Positions 1 to 8,360 are shown, counted from the stretch's first letter. The stretch is DNA of 20,921 bases from RGIG9041 sp045593905 (GCA_045593905.1 JAZNXL010000060.1:1-20921); one strand, 5' to 3'. Made by a program: numbers and translations. The notes: generated by a model from the sequence alone, not told the origin.

Positions 1-2
1 AA

Positions 3-239
3 GCAGAGCTTAAGTTTGGCTTCTTGATGGGCGCATTCAAGTACGGCGCACCACCTCACGGCGGTATGGGCATTGGTCTTGACCGTCTTGTAATGCAAAT
101 GGTAAAAGCAACAAGCCTTCGCGACGTTGTTGCGTTCCCCATGGTACAAAACGCATCAGAGCTTATGAGTGAATGCCCTGCAGAAGTATCACTCGAACAG
201 CTCCAAGAACTCGGCATTACCCACATCAAAAATAATTAA
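3..239 (+). CDS. aspS: Aspartate--tRNA ligase, C-terminal fragment
   Basis: This is the last 78 codons of a gene that begins before the window. The frame is open from base 3 to a TAA at 237. The peptide contains GAFKYGAPPHGG and GLDRLVM, which is class II synthetase motif 3 as found in bacterial AspRS, where the arginine binds ATP. It is followed by SLRDVVAFP and an NASELMSECPAEVS tail that matches the usual AspRS C-terminus. The enzyme charges tRNA-Asp (or also tRNA-Asn in species using the amidotransferase route) in the cytoplasm. Only the end of the catalytic core is visible, so the anticodon-binding and GAD insert domains cannot be checked. No terminator separates it from the ABC operon 62 bases downstream, so read-through is possible. 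Confidence 0.93.
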   Translation, partial: AELKFGFLMGAFKYGAPPHGGMGIGLDRLVMQMVKATSLRDVVAFPMVQNASELMSECPAEVSLEQLQELGITHIKNN

Positions 240-243
240 CAGT

Positions 244-273
244 TTATTCACTTAATTTGTGATACTATATAAT
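244..273 (+). promoter_or_regulatory. Candidate sigma-A promoter of the Gld-like ABC operon
   Basis: A perfect TATAAT lies at 268-273, 29 bases before the ATG at 302. The -35 is weak: TTATTC at 244-249 with an 18-base spacer. The AAGGAGGA ribosome site follows at about 288-295. It could start the operon independently of aspS, but the poor -35 keeps this tentative. Confidence 0.35.
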
Positions 274-301
274 TAGACTTTATATTCAAGGAGGACACGG
301 C

Positions 302-1252
302 ATGATAGAAGTAAAAAATATCGTTAAGCGTTACGGCGATAAATATGCTGTAAACGATATATCTTTTACCGTAAACCGTGGTGAAATTGTAGGCTTTCTT
401 GGACCAAACGGTGCAGGTAAGTCAACAACAATGAACATATTAACAGGCTACCTTTCAGCAACATCGGGTACTGTTAAAATTGACGGCGCCGATATACTCG
501 ACGAGCCTACCAAAGCAAAGCAGTTAATCGGCTTTTTGCCCGAGCTTCCGCCGCTTTATATGGATATGACAGTAAGAGAATATCTTGACTTTGTTTATGA
601 CCTTAAGCGCTGCAAGTTCCCAAGGCGTCCGCATATAAACGAAATTTGCGAGCTTATACAAATTACCGACGTTTATGACCGTATGATTAAAAACCTGTCA
701 AAAGGTTATAAACAGCGTGTTGGCTTTGCGCAGGCGCTTATTGGCAACCCGCCGGTGCTTATTCTTGACGAGCCAACCGTTGGTCTTGACCCGCGCCAGA
801 TTATCGAAATTCGTTCGCTTGTTAAAAAACTTGGTAAAACCCATACAATAATTCTTTCAACCCATATCTTGCAAGAGGTACAGTCGGTTTGCGACCGAAT
901 TATTGTTATAAACAAAGGTCAGATTGTTGCCGACGGCAACGCCGAGCGCCTTACACGCACAGTTGCTGGCAACCGCAAATATGTTGCGCGTATTTCGGGA
1001 CCGAAAACCGAAATTGTAAAAACTATCCGTGCGCTCGACAGCGTTACATACGTTGAGGTAATAGGGCAAAAAGAACAGGGTTCACACGACTTTTTAATCG
1101 AGTCGCTGCCCGATGTTGATATTCGTAAACCAATGTTCAACACACTCGCACAAAAAGGCTGGGCACTTATTGGTCTTAGGTCAATGGATATGTCACTTGA
1201 AGATATGTTTGTTCAGCTTATTACCGACGAAACAGGGGAGGGAAGCAAATAA
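302..1252 (+). CDS. ABC transporter ATP-binding protein, GldA-like
   Basis: This is a 316-residue nucleotide-binding subunit of an ABC-2 type exporter. The ATG follows an AAGGAGGA ribosome site. Walker A is GPNGAGKST at residues 34-42, the signature is LSKGYKQR at 132-139, Walker B is VLILDEP at 152-158, and the switch histidine is H188 in STHIL. The Q-loop position reads LPELPPLY with Glu in place of Gln, a pattern I recall from GldA-like ATPases. Residues 225-316 form the extra C-terminal domain common in this branch. The gene overlaps the permease start by one base (TAATG), which implies translational coupling. Together with the next three genes it resembles the GldA-GldF-GldG set first named for Bacteroidetes gliding. 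In Firmicutes the cargo is unknown, and a role in motility should not be assumed. Confidence 0.9.
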   Translation: MIEVKNIVKRYGDKYAVNDISFTVNRGEIVGFLGPNGAGKSTTMNILTGYLSATSGTVKIDGADILDEPTKAKQLIGFLPELPPLYMDMTVREYLDFVYDLKRCKFPRRPHINEICELIQITDVYDRMIKNLSKGYKQRVGFAQALIGNPPVLILDEPTVGLDPRQIIEIRSLVKKLGKTHTIILSTHILQEVQSVCDRIIVINKGQIVADGNAERLTRTVAGNRKYVARISGPKTEIVKTIRALDSVTYVEVIGQKEQGSHDFLIESLPDVDIRKPMFNTLAQKGWALIGLRSMDMSLEDMFVQLITDETGEGSK

Positions 1253-1956
1253 TGATTGCAATATTCAAACGTGAGCTTCGCTCATACCTTTCATCACCCG
1301 TTGGCTATTCTTACCTGTTTTTGTTTTTGCTTGTAACAAACTACGTGTTTTTTGCAAATAACCTGGCAGTCGGCTCAACTGATACCCTTAACTACTTTGC
1401 GTGGATAAGATATATTCTTATTATCACAATTCCGCTTCTTGCAATGAAGCTTTTTCCTGAAGAACGCAAAAACAAAACCGACCAGATTTTAATAACTGCG
1501 CCCGTCAGCATTACAGGTGTTGTTATGGGCAAGTTTTTGGCCGCTTACACAATGTTTGTAATAGGTCTTGTGCCCTCACTTGTTAACATTGCGTTTTTGG
1601 CAAGCGTTGGTTATGTTGAAATTGGTATTGTTGCAGGCAACTACGTAGGTCTTTTGTTTGTTGGTGCCGCATTTTTGGCAATTGCTATGCTTATGTCGGT
1701 TGTAACCGAGAGTATGATAACCGCGTTTATTATGGGCGCGTTTTCACTTGCAGTTTTTGCCGTTGCCGACTACCTTGCACAAACTCTTAACAACTCGGTT
1801 GTCACAAAAATTGTTGATGCAATATCGGTAACACAGCGCTATAACGAGTTTAACCAAGGGCTTTTTAATATCTCGTCAATTATTTACTTTTTAAGCCTTA
1901 CCGTAATATTTATTTTTGTTACTGTTCGTGTTATTGATAAAAGGAGGTGGAGTTAA
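1252..1956 (+). CDS. ABC-2 type permease, GldF-like
   Basis: This 234-residue integral membrane protein has about six hydrophobic helices. It opens with IFKRELRSYLSSPVGY, the amphipathic N-terminal stretch typical of ABC-2 permeases in Gld/NosY-like systems. FPEERKNKTDQILITAPVS after the second helix is the conserved cytoplasmic loop expected to contact the ATPase. The start overlaps the stop of the ATPase gene by one base, and its own stop overlaps the next start by one base, so stoichiometric production is likely. The protein would form the membrane channel for the ATPase at 302, probably as a dimer. The substrate cannot be inferred from sequence. Confidence 0.88.
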   Translation: MIAIFKRELRSYLSSPVGYSYLFLFLLVTNYVFFANNLAVGSTDTLNYFAWIRYILIITIPLLAMKLFPEERKNKTDQILITAPVSITGVVMGKFLAAYTMFVIGLVPSLVNIAFLASVGYVEIGIVAGNYVGLLFVGAAFLAIAMLMSVVTESMITAFIMGAFSLAVFAVADYLAQTLNNSVVTKIVDAISVTQRYNEFNQGLFNISSIIYFLSLTVIFIFVTVRVIDKRRWS

Positions 1957-3488
1957 TGAAAGCTGACAAAAACGATAAAATCACTTTTGTAACTCCCGAC
2001 GAAATAACCGTTTCGGCAGTAAAAAGTGAAAAAACTGCACCCAAAAAGCAAAGCTTTTTTAAATCACGAAGCTTTAAATACGGCACACTCGCAACCGCTA
2101 TTACCGCACTTTTAATAATTGTTGTAATTGCGGTTAATATGGTGTTTTCAATTCTCACCGACAAATACTCGTGGGCACTCGACCTTACATCAACAGGTAT
2201 GTACGATATTTCAGATGCCACAAAGCAGGTTGTAAACTCGCTTGACGAGTCTCAAAAAATCGAAATTACAGTATTTTTTGATAAAACCGAATACCCCTAT
2301 TACCTTTCAGAGCCTATAAAAAGGTTTTCAAACCTTTCAGATAACATTTCGGTAAGCTATGTTGACCCCGAAAAGAACCCCGCCGCACTCAATCAGTACG
2401 GCAGTGAATATAACGTTCAGCAGGGCGCGGTTGTTGTGAAAGGCGGCGACCGTATCCGCGTGTTCAATATTGACGATTATTTCACTTATGACCAAGACAC
2501 AGGCGCAATGTACATTTATATTGAAGAGCGCCTTGCCGCTGCAACACTTTACGCAGTGCGCGAGACAATTCCTGTTGTTTACTTTTTAACAGGCCACGGC
2601 GAAGAAGGTTATGATAACCTTATGAACCTGTTTGCAAACAACGGTGCCGATGTTAAAGAAATTAACCTTTTAACACAAAAACCTGAGTTTGAGCCTGAAG
2701 CAAAGCTTATTGTTGTTTGCAACCCCACACGCGACTATTCTGAAGACGAAATTCGTGTAATCGACGACTTTTTAAACAACGACAACGCATTTGGTAAAAA
2801 CCTTATGTATTTTTCGGCAACCGATGCCCCCGAGCTTAAAAATCTTGAAACAATGCTCGCAAAATGGGGTATTGCGTTTGATACCGATATGGTACTCGAT
2901 ACTGCCGATAATACTTTCCAAAACTACCAGAACGCGCTTTTGCCTACCTATACAGAAGAAGAAATTATGAATACAGGCGAAACACTCAGCGCGGTTACTA
3001 CACTCCTTGCACCAAACTCGCGTTCGGTACACACTCTCTTTACAGAGAGCAACCTTTACAAAACCCAACCTATTATTTCAACATCAGATACATCATACAG
3101 CCGTCAGAACAGTGTTGTATCAGACACACTCGAACGCCAGCCTTCTGACAAGAGCGGGCCTTTTGACATTGGCGTGCTTTCAATGATGTATAAGTATGTA
3201 AACAATATACAGGTTCAAAGCTATATTCTTGCTTGCGGTTCTACCGATATGATTGAGTCGCAATATTTTAACTATACCGGCAACAGCGAAATGTTTATGC
3301 AGCTTTATAAAATTGTAATGGACGAAAAAGACGATACCATTCTTGCCGCTCAAAAAGCATCGTCGCAATCAGTTGCCGCTATCACATCTTCGCAACAAAA
3401 CACTATGATGGTTATAACCGTTATAATAATTCCTGCGCTTTTCCTTATTGTAGGTATTATTGTTTACGTAAGAAGGAGATTTCTATAA
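1956..3488 (+). CDS. GldG-like ABC transporter auxiliary protein
   Basis: This 510-residue protein has a transmembrane helix near residues 36-60 (ATAITALLIIVVIAVNMVFS), a large presumably extracytoplasmic domain and a C-terminal helix ending in YVRRRFL. DLTSTGMYDISDATKQVV after the first helix is the opening of the GldG / ABC-type uncharacterised transport auxiliary family, and VVYFLTGHGEEGYDNL is its conserved core motif. A GTG at 1947 would add three residues, but it lies inside the AAGGAGG ribosome site. The ATG at 1956, which overlaps the permease stop by one base, is therefore preferred. The domain likely sits outside the membrane beside the permease. Its biochemical activity is unknown. 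Confidence 0.85.
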   Translation: MKADKNDKITFVTPDEITVSAVKSEKTAPKKQSFFKSRSFKYGTLATAITALLIIVVIAVNMVFSILTDKYSWALDLTSTGMYDISDATKQVVNSLDESQKIEITVFFDKTEYPYYLSEPIKRFSNLSDNISVSYVDPEKNPAALNQYGSEYNVQQGAVVVKGGDRIRVFNIDDYFTYDQDTGAMYIYIEERLAAATLYAVRETIPVVYFLTGHGEEGYDNLMNLFANNGADVKEINLLTQKPEFEPEAKLIVVCNPTRDYSEDEIRVIDDFLNNDNAFGKNLMYFSATDAPELKNLETMLAKWGIAFDTDMVLDTADNTFQNYQNALLPTYTEEEIMNTGETLSAVTTLLAPNSRSVHTLFTESNLYKTQPIISTSDTSYSRQNSVVSDTLERQPSDKSGPFDIGVLSMMYKYVNNIQVQSYILACGSTDMIESQYFNYTGNSEMFMQLYKIVMDEKDDTILAAQKASSQSVAAITSSQQNTMMVITVIIIPALFLIVGIIVYVRRRFL

Positions 3489-4981
3489 TGGATAACCAAA
3501 ACGAAAACACAAACCTTACTCAAAAAGAGTTTGAGTTTTTGGGCGACCCTAATGCATATTTAAATAATACAAAGCCTAAAAAATCTACCAAAAAGCATTT
3601 GCGACCTATTATTGCGCTTGCGTGTGTTGCGGTTTTGCTTTTTGGTGCGGTTGGTGTGTTAAGGCTTGTAGCGCCTAAACAAAAAGACGACATAACCACC
3701 GAGAAAAAAGAAGAAACAATTGAGCTTACAAAAGAGTACGGCACACAGGCCGACAGCCTCGAGATTAAAAACCAGCTCGACGAGTACAAGTTTGTACGCA
3801 AGGTCGAAAAAACATATTATATCGACGGCAAGGCAACCCTGCCTGTGCGTAACTCAAAGGTTTTGTCGGCGCTTACCTATGCGGGTACTGTAACTGCGGT
3901 AACCGTTGTTAAAAAAGGCGTTAAAGACTTTGAACAGTACGGTCTTACCGAGCCTTTGGCAACAGTACGCTGGACAAAGGGCGAAAAAACACACTACTTT
4001 GAGCTTGGCAACGTTGCATCAAGTGGCAACTATTATATGCGCTTTAACGGCGGCGATACGCTTTACACTTACGATAAAGATGCCGCTGCAATGTTTATAA
4101 CAAAGCGTATGGACTATTACGATACCACCGTTTTTGCATATAACAGCGAAAGCGACGCGCCGTATATAACTGAGTTTACCTTTCAAAAGAAAGGCGGCGA
4201 AAAAATTGTTGCCGAGCTTTTGGACTTAACCGATGACGATATTCAAATTCCTTATCTTATAACATCGCCCATCACTCATAACTTTTCGAGCGAAAAGTTC
4301 GAGTCTATAGCAAACATTTTTGCAGCAACTACCGACCTTACTGTGTTCGATGACGATGTAAGCGAGAAAAACCTTAAAAAGTATGGCCTTTTAGACCCCG
4401 AATACACCTTTTCGTTTACAAACGTTGCTACCAAAAACGAAATCAGATTTGGTAACACAGCCGATGAAGGCTATGTTTACGCCTATGCCGAGGGCAAAGA
4501 CTTTATTTATATAATAGATAAGTCTTATCTTCAGATTTTGTCGCACAATATTGCGGCTTATTGCGATACAATGTCGTATACACGCTCGTATGAAACTGTA
4601 AATAGCATTGATATTGTAGGCGGCGGTAAAACATACCATATCGATATTACAGGTAACTCAACCGATGGCAACCTTAAAGCGTATGTCAATAACAAATATG
4701 TAGAATACGAAAATTTTGCAAGCTTATATGCACATATTATCAGTATTGATATTACCGATGTTGGTACAAAGCCTGCAGGCGCTGAGCCGCTTGTAACGGT
4801 AACCGTTAACTTAAAAGAGGGCGGAAAAGATGTGCTTAAATACTATAAACAAAGCGCACTCAACTCGTTTTATGAGTTAAACGGTACAGGTCGTTTGTTT
4901 GTACCCACCTCAAAGGTAGAAAACATTTTAACATTCGCGCAGCAACTCTACGACGGAAAAGAAATCGTACTTGAGTGGTAA
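3488..4981 (+). CDS. DUF4340 domain-containing membrane protein
   Basis: This 497-residue protein has a short basic cytoplasmic N-terminus, one helix near residues 38-62 (IIALACVAVLLFGAVGVLRL) and a long extracytoplasmic region. Repeated motifs such as YGLTEPLATVRW, FELGNVASSGNYYMRFNGGDTLYTY and YGLLDPEYTFSF with FGNTADEGYVYAYAEG are characteristic of the DUF4340 family, present here as at least two tandem units. DUF4340 proteins commonly follow GldG-like genes, and here the two overlap by one base, so the protein is probably the fourth subunit of the same complex. The operon ends at a strong terminator two bases after the stop. The function is not established. Confidence 0.85.
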   Translation: MDNQNENTNLTQKEFEFLGDPNAYLNNTKPKKSTKKHLRPIIALACVAVLLFGAVGVLRLVAPKQKDDITTEKKEETIELTKEYGTQADSLEIKNQLDEYKFVRKVEKTYYIDGKATLPVRNSKVLSALTYAGTVTAVTVVKKGVKDFEQYGLTEPLATVRWTKGEKTHYFELGNVASSGNYYMRFNGGDTLYTYDKDAAAMFITKRMDYYDTTVFAYNSESDAPYITEFTFQKKGGEKIVAELLDLTDDDIQIPYLITSPITHNFSSEKFESIANIFAATTDLTVFDDDVSEKNLKKYGLLDPEYTFSFTNVATKNEIRFGNTADEGYVYAYAEGKDFIYIIDKSYLQILSHNIAAYCDTMSYTRSYETVNSIDIVGGGKTYHIDITGNSTDGNLKAYVNNKYVEYENFASLYAHIISIDITDVGTKPAGAEPLVTVTVNLKEGGKDVLKYYKQSALNSFYELNGTGRLFVPTSKVENILTFAQQLYDGKEIVLEW

Positions 4982-4982
4982 T

Positions 4983-5010
4983 AAAAAAACACCCTTCGGG
5001 GTGTTTTTTT
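4983..5010 (+). terminator. Rho-independent terminator of the Gld-like operon
   Basis: The stem ACACCC/GGGTGT closes on a TTCG tetraloop, extended by an A-run before it and a run of seven T after it. It starts immediately after the DUF4340 stop codon. The same stem recurs at 5150-5176 and 6971-6995, and in a near copy at 8503-8529. Confidence 0.92.
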
Positions 5011-5014
5011 ATTG

Positions 5015-5150
5015 AGGTAATAGGTAAGAGTGAATAGTGAATAGGTACGGATAAAACTCGGCTTTAGCCGAGTTTTTTAAATTAAAAGGAACACAACAAA
5101 GGTTGTGTTCCATCGTTACTTTTTCACTATTACTTTTTACTTATTACTTA
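5015..5150 (+). repeat. MITE-like intergenic repeat, copy A
   Basis: This 136-bp non-coding element is about 93% identical, by my hand alignment, to the reverse complement of 8361-8497. Its ends are degenerate inverted repeats: GGTAATAGGTAAGAGTGAAT on the left against AGTAATAAGTAAAAAGTAAT read inward from the right, about 24 matches over 32 bases. Inside are two perfect hairpins: AAAACTCGGC-TTTA-GCCGAGTTTT at 5053-5076 and GGAACACAAC-AAAG-GTTGTGTTCC at 5088-5111. No open reading frame is present. The architecture suits a miniature inverted-repeat transposable element moved in trans. The first hairpin with its T-run could also terminate transcription. Confidence 0.8.
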
Positions 5151-5176
5151 AAAAAACACCCTTCGGGGTGTTTTTT
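5150..5176 (+). terminator. Second terminator-like hairpin after repeat copy A
   Basis: ACACCC at 5156-5161, a TTCG loop and GGGTGT at 5166-5171, followed by six T. It is practically identical to the terminator at 4983-5010, although no gene ends between them. It lies immediately downstream of the repeat and upstream of the promoter of the SLH gene, so it would insulate that gene from read-through. Confidence 0.8.
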
Positions 5177-5178
5177 CT

Positions 5179-5212
5179 TTGACATATCTATAAAATAAGA
5201 GTAGTATATAAT
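5179..5212 (+). promoter_or_regulatory. Candidate sigma-A promoter of the SLH/transglutaminase gene
   Basis: A perfect TTGACA lies at 5179-5184. At the standard 17-base spacing the -10 is TAGTAT (5202-5207). A perfect TATAAT also lies at 5207-5212, but at 22 bases. The AAGGAGGAG ribosome site and the ATG at 5231 follow at once, leaving a very short leader. Confidence 0.5.
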
Positions 5213-5230
5213 TAAGAAGGAGGAGTTACT

Positions 5231-6970
5231 ATGAAAAAAAGTATTATGTCATTTGTTTTAACATTTGTACTTGCCGTTGGTATGCTTTCGGTTGTATGTA
5301 TGGCACAGGTTGAAACTGACGTTCAACAGGCAATTAACAACGCCATTCAAAACTGTGCTACAACGATAAACCTTGCACCGTATAACCTTAAAAATACCGA
5401 ACAAAACCGGCAAATGATTCATAACTACGTACTTTTAGACAACCCCGAGTTTTTTCACGTAAGTCACGCAGGCTTTAATATAGATATTACAGGCGATAAC
5501 ATAACTGCAATAAGAGGTATTAATTATACCTGTAATAAAGCTCAGTACGATGCAATGCTTTTAGAGCTTCGCAGCGCTGCAACCTCAATTGTAAACAAAG
5601 TTAGCGGTTTTGCCGACCAGTACACAAAAGCACTTTTACTTCACGATGCTATCGCGCTTTTGTGTGAGTATGACGCGGCGGATAATGCACCTTACGGTCA
5701 CACCGCTTACGGCGCGCTTGTTGGTAAAAAGGCGGTATGCGAGGGCTATTCTAACGCATACGAATATCTTTTGAATATGGTGGGTATTAAAAACGAGCTT
5801 TGCATGTCAGAACAACTCAGACACGAGTGGAACGTTGTTTATATTGATGGCATACCTTACCACGTAGACGTTACCTTTGACGACCCGCTGCCTAACGTTT
5901 ACGGCAGAGTTCTTCATAGTAACTTTTTAGTATCTACTGCCACTTTAATACAGCGCGGTCACGGGGCAACTGATATAACTAACACGGCACCGCAGGATAC
6001 ACGCTATGACAACGCAAATCACACGAAAATTTTGTCGGCAATTGTAACCGACGGCACTAACCAATATTACTCACAAGACAGCGCAGTATATAAAAACGGT
6101 ACCGTTATTGCCACAGTTGATGCAAACTGGACTTATGACGGCCAACAATATCTTCAAAAGTTTGTAAGCGTTGCACTTGATGGCGGATATGTTTATTACA
6201 ACGATAACAAATCGGTTTATAAAATTGATGCAAACGGCCAAGTAAACCACGTTGTAACCCCTGCTATAAACGATGCGAATATCTACGGTATGCATATTGT
6301 AAACGGTGTTATTTATATGCAGTATTCGAAAACTGCAGAAGATAACAATAAGGCTGTTGCAACCTTTAAAGTAAGTGATATAAAACCTCAAAAAGAAATA
6401 ATTAATACAGTAGGACGTTTCAGCGATGTAGCGCAAGACTGGTATACATACTACGTAAACTATGCGTACACATACGGAATATTCAAAGGCAACCCCGACG
6501 GCACATTTAAACCGCTCTCAAACATTACCCGTGCCGAGTTTGTTCAGGTACTTGCCAATATCTCGGGTATTGATACATCAAATAAAAATATCACCCAAGT
6601 CTTTACCGATGTTAAATCGGGCGACTGGTTTGCACCTGCTGTTATGTGGGCATATAACAACGGTGTTGTTGCAGGTCTTGAAAATAACTGCTTTGGTCCC
6701 GAACAAAATATTACACGCGAACAAATGTGCGTTATGATTGTAAACTACGCCGAAAAATACAAGAGTATAAAACTTGGGGTAGTTGAAGCAAAAGAAAACT
6801 TTGTCGATGACGATGCTATTAGCGACTGGGCAAAAGACGAGGTTTATATTTGCCAGATGGCCGACATTGTAAACGGTAAGGGTGACGGAAGATTTGACCC
6901 GCAGGGTACAGGTCTTCGCGCCGAAGCGAGCGTTATATTTACAAAATTCCATCAAGGATACTTACAATAA
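5231..6970 (+). CDS. Secreted transglutaminase-like protein with three SLH domains
   Basis: This is a 579-residue exported protein. Residues 1-25 form a signal peptide (MKKSIMSFVLTFVLAVGMLS, cleavage near MAQ). The transglutaminase-like cysteine-protease fold spans about 120-225 with a visible triad: C170 in KAVCEGYS, H198 in RHEWNVVY and D213 in HVDVTFDDP. A beta-rich stretch (about 265-385) with YYNDNKSVYKIDANG units may be a propeller-like module. Three SLH repeats follow at about 397-440, 457-502 and 523-573, with the expected FSDV/FTDV openings and the ITRAEF and ITREQM motifs. SLH domains normally bind pyruvylated secondary wall polymer, so the protein should sit on the cell surface. 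The enzyme could cut or crosslink peptides, and its target is unknown. It is a single-gene unit with its own promoter and terminator. Confidence 0.88.
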   Translation: MKKSIMSFVLTFVLAVGMLSVVCMAQVETDVQQAINNAIQNCATTINLAPYNLKNTEQNRQMIHNYVLLDNPEFFHVSHAGFNIDITGDNITAIRGINYTCNKAQYDAMLLELRSAATSIVNKVSGFADQYTKALLLHDAIALLCEYDAADNAPYGHTAYGALVGKKAVCEGYSNAYEYLLNMVGIKNELCMSEQLRHEWNVVYIDGIPYHVDVTFDDPLPNVYGRVLHSNFLVSTATLIQRGHGATDITNTAPQDTRYDNANHTKILSAIVTDGTNQYYSQDSAVYKNGTVIATVDANWTYDGQQYLQKFVSVALDGGYVYYNDNKSVYKIDANGQVNHVVTPAINDANIYGMHIVNGVIYMQYSKTAEDNNKAVATFKVSDIKPQKEIINTVGRFSDVAQDWYTYYVNYAYTYGIFKGNPDGTFKPLSNITRAEFVQVLANISGIDTSNKNITQVFTDVKSGDWFAPAVMWAYNNGVVAGLENNCFGPEQNITREQMCVMIVNYAEKYKSIKLGVVEAKENFVDDDAISDWAKDEVYICQMADIVNGKGDGRFDPQGTGLRAEASVIFTKFHQGYLQ

Positions 6971-6995
6971 AAAAACACCCTTCGGGGTGTTTTTT
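6971..6995. terminator. Bidirectional terminator between convergent genes
   Basis: The ACACCC-TTCG-GGGTGT stem is flanked by A and T runs, so it can work in both directions. It begins right after the stop of the SLH gene, and its T-run overlaps the TAA (6994-6996) of the oxidoreductase gene on the other strand. Confidence 0.88.
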
Positions 6996-8292
6996 ACATC
7001 TCTTTATCATTTGTTGCGGGGCCGTTTAACAGCTTACCGTTTACGCTAAAGCGCGAGCCGTGACAGGCACAGTCCCACGAGTGCTCTTGAGGGTTATACT
7101 TGAGCGCACAGCCAAGGTGTGGGCATCTTGGCACAGTAGGGCATATAAGTCCAAGAGTTGACTCGCCAATGTTTAGCGCAAGCTGTTTGTGAAGCATTGA
7201 GCGAGACGGCGAAAACAGGTTTTCAAACGGGGACTTTTTGCCGTTTAGCATATCGCAAAGCACGGTTGCGCCCGCCATTGCCGAGGTCATACCCCACTTA
7301 TTAAAGCCTGTAATTACATATAAATTAGGAGTAAGCGCCGAGTATTTGCCAACGTATGGTATTCCGTCAAGCGTCATACAGTCTTGCGTTGCCCATTTGT
7401 AAACAGGACTGCAGCCTTTATAGTTTTTGCGCGCTATATACTCAAGCTCTATCCAACCCCCGCCGCTTTTGCCTGTACGGTGTCCGCCGCCGCCCAATAG
7501 CAGTAAATCGCCGTAGTTTCTAAACGACAGTCCGTCGCTTTGCTCGTCAACATACATACCGCCCACGTTTTTAGCGTTTTTTACCGCGATAACATACGAT
7601 CGGTGCTGATACATTTTTAAAAAATAAAGCCCGTGCTTGTTTAAAAACGGAAAATGTGTTGCAACAACAATTCGCTTTGTTTTAATGTTGCCCCTGTTTG
7701 TTTTTGCACCGCCGTCAAAAACCTCTAAAACCCTTGTGTTTTCGTAAATTTTTAAATCACTTACTATGCATTTTAAAAACTTAAGCGGATTAAATTGCGC
7801 CTGCTCTTTAACTTTTACCGCACCTTTTATGCTAACAGGTATGTTAAGCGTATCTACAACCTCGCAGTCGATACCCAGTTTTTTTAGTACTGCCGCTTCT
7901 TCGTTTATTTTTTTAAGGTCAGTTTTTGAGTATACGTACGAGTCACAAAACTTAAAGTCACAATCAATATTTTTACAAAGCTCGGCGTAAGTAAAAAGCG
8001 CAGTTTTGTTAGCTTCAAGATAAAGCTTTGCGGCATTAATTCCGTACCTGTCGGCAAGCTTTTTATAGATAAGCCCGTGCTGATATGTTACTTTTGCAGT
8101 GGTGTTTTTTGTAACACCCGAGCAAATTCTGTCTGCCTCAACCACAACAACATCAATGCCTGCATTTTTTAACATAAACGCAGTAATAAGTCCTGCAATC
8201 CCACCGCCTATAACAAGCACGTCAGTTGAAATATCTTTGTCAAGCGGTGCAAACGGCTCAAAATCTACAGTAGTTTCCCATAACGGTTTCAT
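6994..8292 (-). CDS. FAD-dependent oxidoreductase with C-terminal Rieske [2Fe-2S] domain
   Basis: The protein has 432 residues from the ATG at 8292, chosen because a GAGGTGA ribosome site precedes it. An in-frame ATG at 8352 would run through a hairpin and has no such site. Residues 24-55 form the Rossmann dinucleotide site (VLVIGGGIAG, with acidic VVVEAD at the end of the second strand). The DAO-type FAD fold extends to about 350, including the closing motif NLYVITGFNKWGMTSAMAGA. The Rieske ligands are C390-P-H392 and C408-A-C-H411, with C395 and C410 as the possible disulfide pair. The layout matches the Bacillus YhfW-type family, though this protein is shorter. The substrate is unknown. 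A soluble redox role is likely, since there is no signal peptide or transmembrane helix. The gene stands alone between a hairpin and a shared terminator. Confidence 0.87.
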   Translation of the reverse strand: MKPLWETTVDFEPFAPLDKDISTDVLVIGGGIAGLITAFMLKNAGIDVVVVEADRICSGVTKNTTAKVTYQHGLIYKKLADRYGINAAKLYLEANKTALFTYAELCKNIDCDFKFCDSYVYSKTDLKKINEEAAVLKKLGIDCEVVDTLNIPVSIKGAVKVKEQAQFNPLKFLKCIVSDLKIYENTRVLEVFDGGAKTNRGNIKTKRIVVATHFPFLNKHGLYFLKMYQHRSYVIAVKNAKNVGGMYVDEQSDGLSFRNYGDLLLLGGGGHRTGKSGGGWIELEYIARKNYKGCSPVYKWATQDCMTLDGIPYVGKYSALTPNLYVITGFNKWGMTSAMAGATVLCDMLNGKKSPFENLFSPSRSMLHKQLALNIGESTLGLICPTVPRCPHLGCALKYNPQEHSWDCACHGSRFSVNGKLLNGPATNDKEM

Positions 8293-8334
8293 AAAAATCA
8301 CCTCACAGGTTAGTTTTACCAATATATAAAAAAA

Positions 8335-8358
8335 TAAACGGTGCTTTTGCACCGTTTA
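8335..8358. terminator. Strong hairpin upstream of the FAD/Rieske gene
   Basis: A ten-base perfect stem TAAACGGTGC/GCACCGTTTA has a TTTT loop. On the minus strand it is followed by a T-rich run, and on the plus strand by TTATTTT, so it can act as a terminator in either direction. It lies between repeat copy B and the oxidoreductase start and could shield that gene from metG-tatD transcription. Confidence 0.65.
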
Positions 8359-8360
8359 TT

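Noticed and set aside
8293..8352. A 20-residue N-terminal extension of the FAD/Rieske protein from the ATG at 8352
   Set aside because: The extension crosses a perfect 10-bp hairpin, has no ribosome site and is not needed. The ATG at 8292 has GAGGTGA at good spacing.
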